Shown: positions 17,663 to 27,259 of the stretch, piece by piece
Numbering within the stretch: the stretch's first letter is position 1
Layout of the letters: every line of letters begins with the position of its first letter
NCBI RefSeq assembly: GCF_900111825.1
Contig: NZ_FOJM01000010.1
Span: forward strand, 62,001-126,000
Length of the DNA stretch: 64,000 nt
Reading direction: 5' to 3'
Source of the DNA: Pedobacter suwonensis
GTDB lineage: Bacteria > Bacteroidota > Bacteroidia > Sphingobacteriales > Sphingobacteriaceae
Notes under the pieces: generated by a model
The model's database searches: none
What the model saw: the letters and a program-made list of their open reading frames with translations, nothing else
What the model was told of the DNA's origin: nothing
Program-made: the position numbers and the translations under genes

Positions 17663-19126
17663 TTAATTTACTGTGTTTAATTTTTGATTTACCTGTTCTA
17701 ATAAATGTTGTACAGATGCCTCTGTTAAATGCAAAACCGGTTTTGGATAAACACCCAGAACAATAATTAATGCACATATGGTATAAAGAACCAATTTTTC
17801 GGTTCCTTTGATATCGGTAAAAGTGATGGTTAAGCTATTGGTTTGTCCCAACATGACGTTCTGATACATGCGCAACATGTAAACCGCACCAAAGATAATG
17901 GTTAAACCGGCAATGGCAGCAGCCCAGATACCGTAGTTGTAAACACCCATCAACAATAAAAACTCACCAATAAATCCATTCGTTCCTGGTAAAGCCACTG
18001 TTCCCAACACGATAATTAAGAATGCAATTGACAACTGAGGTGCTACTTTGGCAATTCCGCCCAACTCTTCAATTTTATTGGTTTTAACACGCGAGAAGAT
18101 GATATCTAAAACAAAAAATAAACCAACAACATTAATACCATGGCTCAACATCTGCACCATTGCACCTTGCATACCTTGCTGGTTAAAAGCAAAGATCCCT
18201 GCTGATATTAATCCAACGTGAGCGATAGATGAATAGGCAACTAAACGTTTAGCATCTTTTTGGGTAAAAGCAATCAGCGAAGCATAAACAATACCGATGA
18301 TTGATAAAACAATAGCCAACTGTCCCCAATCATGAACACCTGCCGGAACAATTGGCAATAACCATCTGATTACACCATAAATACCCATCTTTAGCATAAT
18401 ACCTGATAACAACATGGTTCCTTGTGCAGGTGCTGCAGTATAGGTATCAGGCTGCCAGGTATGGAAAGGGAAAACCGGCATCTTGATCGCAAAAGCGATG
18501 AAAAAAGCCCAGAAAACCCATCCCTGTTGTGCACTGTCTAAGTTTAAAGCATAAAAGGCCTGAATGTTAAAATTGTGCGCAGGGTTTTGAAGATAGAGAT
18601 AAATAATCCCCATCAACATAAACAATGAACCAGCAATGGTATACACAAAAAACTTCATGTTGATCCGGATGCGGTCTTTTCCGCCCCAAATGGCACAGAT
18701 AAAGTAGATCGGAATTAATGCCGCTTCCCATCCGATATAAAACAAGAAAGCATCTAATGCGGTAAATACCAATAATAAACCCGTTTGCATGAATAAAATC
18801 AATGCATAAAATGCAGCCGGACTTTTATATTGATGGTTGTAGCTTGATAAAATGATGATCGGTACCAGTAAATTGGTAAGCAATACCACCAGCAGGCTGA
18901 TGCCATCAATACCTGCATGGAAATTAATCCCCAGATCAGCAATCCATGGCAGGTTAACCTCAAACTGGGTACTTGCATCCGGAATGAAATTGCAGGCGAT
19001 AACCAAAGCCAGCACTAAAGAAGCTACCGAAAATACGGTAGAAACGATTTTTGCCGACTTACCAGCAAGTGCCGTAATAATTGCACCTGCAAGCGGTAGA
19101 AATATAAGTAGTAAAAGTTGTTCCAT
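17663..19126 (-). CDS. nuoM: NADH-quinone oxidoreductase subunit M
   Basis: A 487-residue antiporter-like subunit. GWEAALIPIYFICAIWG (about 132-148), AIKMPVFPFHTWQPDTYTAAP (about 213-233), the lysine in MLLSGIMLKMGIYGVIRW and DAKRLVAYSSIAHVGL (about 291-306) mark the half-channels. It lies 19 bp after nuoL and 3 bp before nuoN. Confidence 0.97.
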   Translation of the reverse strand: MEQLLLLIFLPLAGAIITALAGKSAKIVSTVFSVASLVLALVIACNFIPDASTQFEVNLPWIADLGINFHAGIDGISLLVVLLTNLLVPIIILSSYNHQYKSPAAFYALILFMQTGLLLVFTALDAFLFYIGWEAALIPIYFICAIWGGKDRIRINMKFFVYTIAGSLFMLMGIIYLYLQNPAHNFNIQAFYALNLDSAQQGWVFWAFFIAFAIKMPVFPFHTWQPDTYTAAPAQGTMLLSGIMLKMGIYGVIRWLLPIVPAGVHDWGQLAIVLSIIGIVYASLIAFTQKDAKRLVAYSSIAHVGLISAGIFAFNQQGMQGAMVQMLSHGINVVGLFFVLDIIFSRVKTNKIEELGGIAKVAPQLSIAFLIIVLGTVALPGTNGFIGEFLLLMGVYNYGIWAAAIAGLTIIFGAVYMLRMYQNVMLGQTNSLTITFTDIKGTEKLVLYTICALIIVLGVYPKPVLHLTEASVQHLLEQVNQKLNTVN

Positions 19127-19145
19127 TATTTATTTTGAACCCTTT

Positions 19146-21041
19146 TTATATGTAGAAAAATGTATACAATAGCAATGCGATGATACCAAATACCATCATA
19201 AATATATAGAAACCTACGTTTCCACTTTGCAATAAACGAATACCTTTACTGGCCTCATTAGTGCTCCATCCCAATCCATTTACAATTCCATCAATAAATT
19301 TATTGTCGATAATCCTGTAAAAGAATCTTGATAGGGCATCCAACGGTTTGGTAATGATGAAATCATAAATCTCATCTAAATAAAATTTGTTGTAGGATAG
19401 TTTTGCCAATGCTGAACGCGGTGCTTCATCAGCAACAGGAACCCGGGCTCCTTTAACATACCTGGTATAAGCATACAATAAAGCTATTACAGCTGCCGCA
19501 ACCGAAACAGCCATTAATGAGTATTCAGTAGAGTAACTTAGCTCCAATTCATGCTGTGCAACACCTGCTCCTGATAACCAATGGGCCAACCATTCGTTAC
19601 CACCAAAAACGTGAGGAAGATTAATTGCTCCACCAATTGCAGCAAGAACAGCTAAAATAATCAGAGGTAAAGTCATCGCTGCTGGCGATTCGTGTACGTG
19701 GCTTTCTTCATGATGTGTTCCGCGGTATTTTCCAGAGAAAGTCAGGAACATCATTCTGAACATATAGAACGCCGTTAAAAACGCGGTTAAAACCCCAATT
19801 CCCCAAAGTATCGGACTAGCCTGGAAAGCATGTGCCAAAATTTCATCTTTAGAGAAGAAACCCGAGAATGGCGGTAAACCTGCAATGGCAATCGTACCGA
19901 TCATCATGGTTAAAAAAGTAACCGGAAGTTTCTTTCTCAATCCGCCCATATGGCGCATATCTTGTTCGTGATGCATGGCATGAATTACAGAACCTGCACC
20001 CAAGAATAATAATGCTTTAAAGAATGCGTGGGTTAATACGTGAAAGAATGAACCGGTATACGCACCAACGCCTAAACCTAAAAACATATATCCCAGTTGT
20101 GATACGGTCGAATAAGCCAATACCTTTTTAATATCCGTTTGTGTTAATGCAATGATAGCGGCTACTAAAGCTGTTGCTGCACCTATAATGGCAATAATGT
20201 GCTGGGTAAGCGGTGCCAGATCAAATAATACACTAGAACGTGCAATCATATAAATACCTGCCGTTACCATTGTTGCAGCATGGATTAACGCTGAAACCGG
20301 TGTTGGTCCGGCCATTGCATCTGGTAACCAGGTAAACAAGGGCAATTGAGCTGATTTACCACAAGCACCGATAAATAATAAAATGGTGATTAAAACCAAG
20401 ATATCTGTACTTCCACTAGCCGCCTGAGGGAAAACTTTAGCAAATTCTACACTGCCAAAAGTATTGAAGATTAAGAATACACCTAACAAAAAGCCCAAAT
20501 CGCCGATGCGGTTCATTACAAAAGCTTTTTTAGCTGCTGATGCATAAGCACTATTGGTGTACCAGAAGCCGATTAGCAGGTAAGAGCATAAACCTACACC
20601 CTCCCAACCGATAAACATCACAATGTAGTTTGAACCCAATACCAATAACAGCATGAAGAACACAAACAAATTTAGGTAAGCAAAAAACTTACCGAAACCA
20701 GCATCACCGTGCATATAACTGGTTGAATATAGATGGATCAGGAAACCAATTCCGGTGATGATCAAAAGCATGATAGCGCTTAAAGGATCTACCAGAAAAG
20801 ATAAAGGAATGTGCAATGCACCTGCACTGATCCAATCGAATAAAAGTACTTCGTGAGATTTTTGTGTATCGCCTTGTAAACTAAAGAAAATAACTAAGCT
20901 GATTACAAAAGAGGCTAGGATTACCCCACTTCCGATGATGCCAACAAGTCCTTTAGATAAAGAGTTTCTGCCCAGCCCATTAATTACAAAACCTAAAAAA
21001 GGTAGTAACGGAACCAACCAAATCAATTGTTCTATTGTCAT
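19146..21041 (-). CDS. nuoL: NADH-quinone oxidoreductase subunit L
   Basis: A 631-residue distal antiporter-like subunit. FIGWEGVGLCSYLLIGFWY (about 142-160), AQLPLFTWLPDAMAGPTPVSALIHAATMV (about 231-259), DIKKVLAYSTVSQLGYM and THAFFKALLFLGAG (about 338-351) are all present. The C-terminal amphipathic arm and final helix, which clamp subunits M and N, are present (about 540-631). It follows nuoK by 13 bp. Confidence 0.97.
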   Translation of the reverse strand: MTIEQLIWLVPLLPFLGFVINGLGRNSLSKGLVGIIGSGVILASFVISLVIFFSLQGDTQKSHEVLLFDWISAGALHIPLSFLVDPLSAIMLLIITGIGFLIHLYSTSYMHGDAGFGKFFAYLNLFVFFMLLLVLGSNYIVMFIGWEGVGLCSYLLIGFWYTNSAYASAAKKAFVMNRIGDLGFLLGVFLIFNTFGSVEFAKVFPQAASGSTDILVLITILLFIGACGKSAQLPLFTWLPDAMAGPTPVSALIHAATMVTAGIYMIARSSVLFDLAPLTQHIIAIIGAATALVAAIIALTQTDIKKVLAYSTVSQLGYMFLGLGVGAYTGSFFHVLTHAFFKALLFLGAGSVIHAMHHEQDMRHMGGLRKKLPVTFLTMMIGTIAIAGLPPFSGFFSKDEILAHAFQASPILWGIGVLTAFLTAFYMFRMMFLTFSGKYRGTHHEESHVHESPAAMTLPLIILAVLAAIGGAINLPHVFGGNEWLAHWLSGAGVAQHELELSYSTEYSLMAVSVAAAVIALLYAYTRYVKGARVPVADEAPRSALAKLSYNKFYLDEIYDFIITKPLDALSRFFYRIIDNKFIDGIVNGLGWSTNEASKGIRLLQSGNVGFYIFMMVFGIIALLLYTFFYI

Positions 21042-21054
21042 TCTTATTATATAT

Positions 21055-21384
21055 TTACCACTTAAGGCGATTTAAAACATTAATATCTATCGATTTTGTA
21101 TTTCTGTAAACCATAACGATGATGGCTAAACCAACTGCAACCTCTGCAGCTGCCAGGGCCATAATGAAAAATACGAAAACCTGTCCGGATGGATCGTTGC
21201 TATGCACAGAAAAAGCGGTTAACAATAAGTTAACGGCATTAAGCATCAGCTCTACTGACATAAAGATTACGATGGCATTTCTACGGGTAAGTACACCGAT
21301 TACGCCAATAGAAAAAATAATGGCGCTTAAATAGATGTAGTGATTTAGCGGAACGCCCTGAAGTTGTGATGTTAAGTTTTCCAT
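21055..21384 (-). CDS. nuoK: NADH-quinone oxidoreductase subunit K
   Basis: A 109-residue protein with three helices. The conserved glutamates sit in MSVELMLNAVNLL (about 37-49) and in AAAEVAVGLAIIV (about 77-89). It overlaps nuoJ by one base. Confidence 0.96.
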   Translation of the reverse strand: MENLTSQLQGVPLNHYIYLSAIIFSIGVIGVLTRRNAIVIFMSVELMLNAVNLLLTAFSVHSNDPSGQVFVFFIMALAAAEVAVGLAIIVMVYRNTKSIDINVLNRLKW

Positions 21385-21887
21385 TATGCTTCTACCTCAT
21401 CTCTTTTAGATAATAAAACGGCTCCTACCATTGCTGCCAATAGTAATAGAGATGACAATTCGAATGGTAATAAGAACGGGCCAAAAAGCTCCTTACCAAG
21501 ATTTTCCACCAATCCCAATCCCGGATTTTTTAAAATCAATGGACTGGAAATACTTGCTGATTTTAAAGAACCGATTAAGGTAACCACCAAACAACCGCCG
21601 GCAATCACCCCGACGATTTTAATCAACGGCGATTTACTCGGTTCGGTGTCCTTATTCAGGTTAAGCAACATCAGTACAAATAAGAAGAGTACCATAATTG
21701 CCCCCATGTAAACAATAAAGTTTACCACTGCTAAAAACTGTGCGTTTAGCAATACATAGTGAACAGTGAAGGTAAAAAAGGTAAGGATTAAGTACAATAC
21801 ACTGTGGATTGGATTTTTTGCAAAAATCACCAGCAGCGAAAATATGATACTTAATGTGGCTACGAAATAGAATACTTGTGTACTCAT
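21384..21887 (-). CDS. nuoJ: NADH-quinone oxidoreductase subunit J
   Basis: A 167-residue membrane subunit with five helices. NPIHSVLYLILTFFTFTVHYVLLNAQFLA (about 25-53) and VYMGAIMVLFLFVLMLLNL (about 59-77), which contains the pi-bulge region, are typical. It overlaps nuoK by one base and is separated from nuoI by a 130-bp palindromic spacer. Confidence 0.95.
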   Translation of the reverse strand: MSTQVFYFVATLSIIFSLLVIFAKNPIHSVLYLILTFFTFTVHYVLLNAQFLAVVNFIVYMGAIMVLFLFVLMLLNLNKDTEPSKSPLIKIVGVIAGGCLVVTLIGSLKSASISSPLILKNPGLGLVENLGKELFGPFLLPFELSSLLLLAAMVGAVLLSKRDEVEA

Positions 21888-21914
21888 TAATTGTTTATTT
21901 ATTTAATATGTTTT

Positions 21915-21976
21915 CGTCACCCTGAATTTATTTCAGGGTCTTGTAGAGAAGATGCTGAAATAAATTCAGCATGACG
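21915..21976. repeat. Dispersed palindrome between nuoI and nuoJ (type 2)
   Basis: Two adjacent hairpins, CCCTGAA-loop-TTCAGGG and GCTGAA-loop-TTCAGC, enclosed by inverted ends CGTCA and TGACG. The element sits inside the nuo operon spacer on the transcribed strand. Confidence 0.75.
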
Positions 21977-22017
21977 ATTATCTTAGTTATAGTGTTCGTG
22001 TCCTCACGAACCATTAT

Positions 22018-22521
22018 TTATTTTTTCATTTCCAGTGGTGCCTCTACCAACTTATCTTTTCCGTAAATAAAATCCTTACGTAAATAATCAGCAGGTACAA
22101 TCGGGCCGTCTAGGTAAATAGCTTCTTTTGGACAAGCTTCTTCACATAAACCACAAAAAATACAGCGCAACATATTGATTTCGTAAGTGGCTGCATATTT
22201 TTCCTCGCGGTATAAATGTTTTTCTTCAGGCTTACGTTCTGCAGCAATCATGGTAATGGCTTCAGCCGGACAAGATAAAGCACATAGTCCACAGGCAGTA
22301 CAACGTTCTTTACCATTCTCATCACGTTTTAGCGAGTGCATCCCTCTAAAGTTGGTCGAAAATTCGCGTTCTACTTCAGGATATCTTACAGTAGCCTCTT
22401 TTTTAAATAAGTGACTGATGGTAATGCCCATGCCCTTGGCAATTGCCGGGAGGTACATCCGCTCCATAAAGCTCAAAGGCTTTTGTTCCAGTACTTTTTT
22501 CTTATTACTTAATGATTCCAT
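22018..22521 (-). CDS. nuoI: NADH-quinone oxidoreductase subunit I
   Basis: A 167-residue 8Fe ferredoxin-like subunit. The two cluster motifs are CTACGLCALSCPAEAI (about 74-89) and CIFCGLCEEACPKEAI (about 119-134), which carry N6a and N6b electrons to NuoB. It lies 2 bp after nuoH. Confidence 0.97.
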   Translation of the reverse strand: MESLSNKKKVLEQKPLSFMERMYLPAIAKGMGITISHLFKKEATVRYPEVEREFSTNFRGMHSLKRDENGKERCTACGLCALSCPAEAITMIAAERKPEEKHLYREEKYAATYEINMLRCIFCGLCEEACPKEAIYLDGPIVPADYLRKDFIYGKDKLVEAPLEMKK

Positions 22522-22523
22522 AA

Positions 22524-23561
22524 TTAAAACTTCTCAATAATCGCAATCACAATACCTGTTATTATAATATTGGCAATAGCCAATGGTATTAAACCCTTCC
22601 AGCCTAAATTCATCAATTGGTCGTAACGGAAACGAGGGATTGTCCAACGTACCCACATAAAGAAAAAGATGAACATGACAATTTTACCAAAGAAAACAGC
22701 TGTACCAATAAGTGGCGCCCAGGTTGGACCTAAGTGCGCAGCAACGTAATCCATACCAGGATAGTTATAGCCGCCCCAATATAAGGCTGCCATTACTGCC
22801 GATGATACGAACATGTTGATATATTCTGCAAAAAGGTAAAATCCTAATTTCATTGACGAATACTCGGTATGATACCCTCCAATCAATTCGGTTTCACATT
22901 CCGGTAAATCAAAAGGTGCACGGTTGGTTTCGGCAAAAGAACAAACCATAAAGATTAAAAATCCCAGTGGCTGGTACCAAACGTTCCAATTTAATCCATG
23001 TTGCTGATCAACAATTTCTTTTAAGCTTAAGGTATTAGTCATTAAAAGCAAAGCAATGACTGATAAGCCCATTGCAATCTCATAACTGATATTCTGTGAC
23101 GCCGCACGAATGGCACTTAATAAAGAATATTTATTGTTTGAGGCCCATCCGCCAATCATTACACCATAGACACCTAAGGATACTACACCAAAAATGTATA
23201 AAACACCTACGTTAATATCGGCAACCTGAAGCGGAACAATTTTACCACCAATTTCCATTGGACTACCCCATGGAATTACAGCGGTACCAATACAGGCACA
23301 AAGTAATGCCAAACCAGGACCAACAATAAATAACCACCTGTTAGATGAAGCGGGGATAATCTCCTCCTTCATGAACATTTTAACACCATCTGCCAGGGGT
23401 TGTAAAATACCAAAGGGGCCAGCTCTATCCGGACCTAAACGATCTTGCAAATATGCAGCAACCTTACGTTCAGCATAGGTAGAATACATGGCAATAACTA
23501 AACTGATGCCGAAAATTACAGCTACCAGGATAAATTTTTCTATAACAAAAGCGCTATCCAT
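22524..23561 (-). CDS. nuoH: NADH-quinone oxidoreductase subunit H
   Basis: A 345-residue membrane subunit with eight helices. YAERKVAAYLQDRLGPDRAG (about 28-47), the quinone-loop acidic motif FAETNRAPFDLPECETELIGGY (about 208-229) and the C-terminal PRFRYDQLMNLGWK (about 308-321) are intact. Its start overlaps the nuoG stop by one base. Confidence 0.97.
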   Translation of the reverse strand: MDSAFVIEKFILVAVIFGISLVIAMYSTYAERKVAAYLQDRLGPDRAGPFGILQPLADGVKMFMKEEIIPASSNRWLFIVGPGLALLCACIGTAVIPWGSPMEIGGKIVPLQVADINVGVLYIFGVVSLGVYGVMIGGWASNNKYSLLSAIRAASQNISYEIAMGLSVIALLLMTNTLSLKEIVDQQHGLNWNVWYQPLGFLIFMVCSFAETNRAPFDLPECETELIGGYHTEYSSMKLGFYLFAEYINMFVSSAVMAALYWGGYNYPGMDYVAAHLGPTWAPLIGTAVFFGKIVMFIFFFMWVRWTIPRFRYDQLMNLGWKGLIPLAIANIIITGIVIAIIEKF

Positions 23562-24571
23562 TAGTATTTAACTGTTTTATGTAATTCAATTTCATTTGCA
23601 GCCTGTAAAGCCTCATTTGGCTGAATTACATGCAAAGGTTTTAATGTTTCGTAGTGGTTAGATGCAATTACCGAAGTATCATCAATGTGTGTTGGACGTT
23701 CAATTACCCAATCAGCAGTTGCTTTTTTATCAAAGCGGCAAGTATTGCAAATAAAGTCTTCTACTTCGCCAAACTGATCTTTACGGGCTGTAACACGCAA
23801 AACATCTGCTCCTTTATACCAAAGTGTTACCTTACCACTACACTTTTCGTGATCGCAATCGCGGTGTGCATCAACAGGTTTGGTAAACCAAACGCGGTTT
23901 TTAAAACGGAAAGTTTTATCAGTTAAAGCACCAACCGGGCAAACATCGATTACGTTTCCTGAAAAATCGTTATCAACCGCCTGCTGGATATAAGTAGAAA
24001 TTTCTGAATGATCGCCACGATTTAAGATACCGTGAACACGTTTATTGGTAATCTGATCTGCAGTAAAAACACAACGATAGCATAAAATGCAACGGTTCAT
24101 GTGCAACTGAATCTTATCGCCTATATCTATCCGTTCGAAAGTACGGCGCTCAAACTCATAACGTGTTTTTTGTAAACCATGCTCGTAACCCAAATTCTGC
24201 AAATCACATTCACCTGCCTGGTCACAAACCGGACAATCTAAAGGGTGGTTAATCAATAAGATCTCCACCACACCTGCTCGTGCTTCCAAAACTTCTGGTG
24301 AAGTAATGTTAAGTACCTCCATCCCATCCATTACGGTTGTACGGCAGGAAGCCACCAACTTAGGCATTGGACGAGGATCTTTCTCCGAACCTTTAGTCAC
24401 CTTTACAATACAGGTACGGCATTTACCGCCACTGCCTTGCAGTTTAGAATAATAGCACATGGCTGGCGGAACAATATCTCCTCCAATCTGCCTTGCAGCA
24501 TTTAGAATGGTTGTTCCGTTATCAACCTCTACTGTTATCCCATCTATCGTAACCTTAACTTTTTCACTCAT
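23561..24571 (-). CDS. nuoG: NADH-quinone oxidoreductase subunit G, short form
   Basis: A 336-residue version of the 75-kDa subunit. The N-terminal 2Fe-2S domain (ligands within CYYSKLQGSGGKCRTC, about 39-54), the His-Cys3 site (HPLDCPVCDQAGECDLQ, about 109-125), and CILCYRCVF with CPVGAL (about 161-169 and 211-216) are present. The molybdopterin-like domain that fills the rest of the ~900-residue E. coli protein is absent, replaced by a short tail with extra Cys (CDHEKC, FICNTC). A short NuoG is the usual form in Bacteroidota, so this is not a truncation. The spacer upstream holds a dead ORF6N gene. Confidence 0.93.
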   Translation of the reverse strand: MSEKVKVTIDGITVEVDNGTTILNAARQIGGDIVPPAMCYYSKLQGSGGKCRTCIVKVTKGSEKDPRPMPKLVASCRTTVMDGMEVLNITSPEVLEARAGVVEILLINHPLDCPVCDQAGECDLQNLGYEHGLQKTRYEFERRTFERIDIGDKIQLHMNRCILCYRCVFTADQITNKRVHGILNRGDHSEISTYIQQAVDNDFSGNVIDVCPVGALTDKTFRFKNRVWFTKPVDAHRDCDHEKCSGKVTLWYKGADVLRVTARKDQFGEVEDFICNTCRFDKKATADWVIERPTHIDDTSVIASNHYETLKPLHVIQPNEALQAANEIELHKTVKY

Positions 24572-24645
24572 GGTTAATGATATTCTTTTACTTTTTTTTA
24601 ACTTCTACCGTTATTGCGAGGCAGGAAGCAATCTTTTTTTATTTA

Positions 24646-25182
24646 TTATTTCCCTTTCGGGATTTTATAACCAATTTCTTTCCTTGGCTGTTGTTGTTGC
24701 TCCAGTAGTTCATCAAAATACCTGAAGATGACTTCAATGTTTTTATCCTGATTATCTACCTTCTTTTTAATCTTTTCTATTTATAACCTTATTTCTGTGT
24801 TGCTTAAAACCATTGTTCTAAGCTGTACAAAAACATCAATAATTTTAATACTTACTTCTACCGCCTGTTTACTTTTCAAAACGTTTGATAGTTGCAAAAT
24901 ACCATGCTCGCTAAATGCAAACGGAAGATACTTTGAATATTTTCCTTGTTCTAAGGTCGCAATTTGCGACCTTAAGCCTTCATTTTCTTCTTTTGTCAAT
25001 TCGAACATAAAATGTTCAGGTAACCTTTCTATGTTTCTTCGAACCTGTTCTTTAAATCACTTAGTTTCAAAACCAAAGAGTTCTGCTAAATCAGAATCTA
25101 ACATCACCTTAACTCTTCTAAAAAGATAAATTTTGTTTACAATTATCTCATTAGTAATTATTGATGTCTCTTGCTTCGGCAT
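24646..25182 (-). pseudogene. ORF6N domain protein, broken by two in-frame stops, inserted between nuoF and nuoG
   Basis: Reading the minus strand in one frame from the ATG at 25182 gives MPKQETSIITNEIIVNK..., then FRRVKVMLDSDLAELFGFETK, a TGA (codon 42, 25057-25059), then RRNIERLPEHFMFELTKEEN, SKYLPFAFSEHGILQLSNVL, a TAA (codon 134, 24781-24783), and a lysine/glutamine-rich coiled tail to the stop at 24646. This is a full ORF6N (KilA-N-related, predicted DNA-binding) protein of 178 codons in which two codons have become stops. The frame is otherwise intact, which suggests recent loss. Similar host-encoded ORF6N proteins have no known function. The only reasonable alternative is expression of the 75-residue middle piece, which I consider unlikely. 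Confidence 0.85.
24952..24974. repeat. Palindrome inside the ORF6N coding frame
   Basis: Arms TAAGGTCGCAA / TTGCGACCTTA around one central base. It encodes the residues LRSQIATL and has the same core as the three palindromes in front of the gene. Confidence 0.85.
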
Positions 25183-25197
25183 TTACAAGTTTATTTT

Positions 25198-25303
25198 CTA
25201 AGATCACAAATTGTGATCTTAGGTTTTAATTAAATATCAAACTGATCGCAAATTGCGACCGGCTTCAATTAAATAACTTTCCAAGGCCGCAAATTGCGAC
25301 CTT
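25198..25303 (-). promoter_or_regulatory. Three phased palindromes between the nuoF stop and the ORF6N start
   Basis: Palindromes at 25283-25303 (AAGGCCGCAA / TTGCGACCTT), 25244-25260 (GATCGCAA / TTGCGACC) and 25198-25222 (CTAAGATCACAA / TTGTGATCTTAG) have centres at 25293, 25252 and 25210, that is 41 and 42 bp apart. The first abuts the nuoF stop codon. They may be operator sites or mRNA hairpins. Confidence 0.8.
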
Positions 25304-26671
25304 TTATTTCTCTTCCGCTACCGGAGCTTTCTCAATCGGTGTTGCATAATTTGCGATACCGTAATTTTGGCTCTGGCTCTTCACCGGTTCCTTAATGTGC
25401 CATTCAAATTCATCCCTAAAATGACGTATCGCACTGGCAACAGGCCAGGCAGCGGCATCACCCAACGGACAAATCGTATTTCCTTCAATTTTACGTTGGA
25501 TATCCCACAATAGATCAACATCTTCCATGGTTCCATGTCCGTGTTCAATTTTGTGCAATACTTTTTCCATCCATCCTGTACCTTCACGGCAAGGAGAACA
25601 TTGTCCACAGCTTTCATGGTGATAAAAACGGGAAAAATTCCAGGTATTACGAACGATACACTGATCTTCGTCAAAAGCAATGAAACCACCCGAACCTAAC
25701 ATTGTTCCAGTTGCAAAGCCACCTTCTGATAGTGATTCATAGCTCATTAAACGAGGCTCTCCGTTAGCTAATTTTAAAGTGAGGTTAGCCGGTAAAACCG
25801 GTACAGATGAACCACCCGCAACTGTTGCTTTAAGGCGTTTGCCATTGGCAATACCGCCGCAATATTCATCAGAGTAGATAAATTCTTCTACCGGTAAACC
25901 CAATTCTATTTCATAAACGCCTGGTTTTACTAAATTACCAGATGCTGATATCAATTTTGTTCCAGTGCTTCTACCAATACCGATTTTGGCATATTCGTCA
26001 CCACCATCGTTAATGATCGGCACTACAGCTGCAATAGATTCAACATTGTTAACCACAGTAGGGCAACCATACAAACCAGCAATAGCCGGAAAAGGCGGTT
26101 TAATACGTGGATTACCTCTTTTTCCCTCCAGTGATTCTAACAAAGCAGTTTCTTCACCACAAATGTAGGCACCACCGCCCGGTTGAACATATAATTCTAA
26201 ATCGTAACCGGTTCCTAAAATGTTTTTACCCAACCATCCGGCAGCTTTAGCTTCGGCAATTGCCTTTTCTAAAATACGGATCTGAGGCATCATCTCACCA
26301 CGGACATAGATGTAAGAAACCTTTGCACCTAAAGCGAAACTGGAAACAATCATTCCCTCAATTAACGCATGAGGGATGTAAGTCATCAGATAACGGTCTT
26401 TAAAAGTTCCTGGCTCAGATTCATCGGCATTGCATACCAAATAGCGTGCAACACCTTCTGGTTTAGCCAAAAAGCTCCACTTCATTCCCGTTGGGAAACC
26501 TGCACCTCCGCGACCGCGTAAACCTGATTTTTTAACCTCTTCTACAATTTCTTCCGGGGTTAAGGTTTTCAGGGCTTTTTCCACAGCACGGTACCCGCCT
26601 TTCTGGCGATAGACGTCAAGTGTATTGATGCCCGGTACGTTTATATGCTCAAGTAATAATTTACGGCTCAT
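25304..26671 (-). CDS. nuoF: NADH-quinone oxidoreductase subunit F
   Basis: A 455-residue flavoprotein. The NADH/FMN motif [13 protein letters not shown] (about 50-62), [14 protein letters not shown] (about 79-92), [17 protein letters not shown] and the N3 4Fe-4S site [14 protein letters not shown] (about 356-369, with a further Cys in [13 protein letters not shown]) are intact. It oxidises NADH and passes electrons to NuoE and NuoG. It is 72 bp downstream of nuoE; the gap holds a type E inverted repeat. Confidence 0.97.
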   Translation of the reverse strand: MSRKLLLEHINVPGINTLDVYRQKGGYRAVEKALKTLTPEEIVEEVKKSGLRGRGGAGFPTGMKWSFLAKPEGVARYLVCNADESEPGTFKDRYLMTYIPHALIEGMIVSSFALGAKVSYIYVRGEMMPQIRILEKAIAEAKAAGWLGKNILGTGYDLELYVQPGGGAYICGEETALLESLEGKRGNPRIKPPFPAIAGLYGCPTVVNNVESIAAVVPIINDGGDEYAKIGIGRSTGTKLISASGNLVKPGVYEIELGLPVEEFIYSDEYCGGIANGKRLKATVAGGSSVPVLPANLTLKLANGEPRLMSYESLSEGGFATGTMLGSGGFIAFDEDQCIVRNTWNFSRFYHHESCGQCSPCREGTGWMEKVLHKIEHGHGTMEDVDLLWDIQRKIEGNTICPLGDAAAWPVASAIRHFRDEFEWHIKEPVKSQSQNYGIANYATPIEKAPVAEEK

Positions 26672-26680
26672 TATTTATAG

Positions 26681-26751
26681 ATATGAGATGTGAGATATGA
26701 GATGTTAGACAAATGCCTGATCTCATACCTCAAATCTAGTTTCTCAAATCT
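26681..26751. repeat. Low-complexity inverted repeat (type E, copy 3) between nuoE and nuoF
   Basis: Left arm of degenerate GAGATAT/GAGATGT units, right arm CTCATACCTCAAATC. Imperfect hairpin. Confidence 0.6.
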
Positions 26752-27259
26752 TATTTTTTAAATCTTCAATCAATTTATCTACACTTTCGGTAGTTAAGTT
26801 TTCATAGAAAGTATACTCCGGGCTAATCTGCAACACCGGGCCATAACCACAGGCAGCTAAACATTCAACCCCTCTAAAGCTGAATAAACCATCAGGAGTA
26901 ACTTCTCCTTCCTTAACACCCAATTTGTTTTCCAGGTGGCTTAGTATTTTCTCGGCACCCACCAGGCAACATGGACCGGTACGACAAACCTCCAGGGCGT
27001 ATTTACCTTGCGGTTTTAGAAAATACATGGTATAAAATGTAGCTACTTCATAAACTTCAATCGGCTGAATGTTTAAATATTCAGCAACCTGATCCATAGC
27101 TGAAGTAGGCACCCAAAGAAACTCAGCCTGCACCAAATGTAATAATGGCAATAAAGCTGATTTTTGTTTTCCTTCTGGATAACGGTTTTTTACTTCATCA
27201 AATTTGGCCAGCAATTCTGATGAAAACACTACAGGTGTTTGTTCTTCTACTTTAAGCAT
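26744..27259 (-). CDS. nuoE: NADH-quinone oxidoreductase subunit E
   Basis: A 171-residue thioredoxin-like 2Fe-2S subunit. The four ligands are in CRTGPCCLVG (about 91-100; first and sixth Cys positions) and CLAACGYGP (about 131-139). It overlaps the nuoD stop by 8 bp. The final codons run into the type E inverted repeat at 26,681-26,751. Confidence 0.95.
   Translation of the reverse strand: MLKVEEQTPVVFSSELLAKFDEVKNRYPEGKQKSALLPLLHLVQAEFLWVPTSAMDQVAEYLNIQPIEVYEVATFYTMYFLKPQGKYALEVCRTGPCCLVGAEKILSHLENKLGVKEGEVTPDGLFSFRGVECLAACGYGPVLQISPEYTFYENLTTESVDKLIEDLKNKI

Noticed and set aside
23561..24571. Truncated nuoG
   Set aside because: The short form without molybdopterin domain is the usual Bacteroidota type and all iron-sulfur ligands are present.
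24781..25008. A functional 75-residue ORF6N protein
   Set aside because: The same frame continues on both sides of the two stops as a normal ORF6N protein, so this is the middle of a pseudogene.
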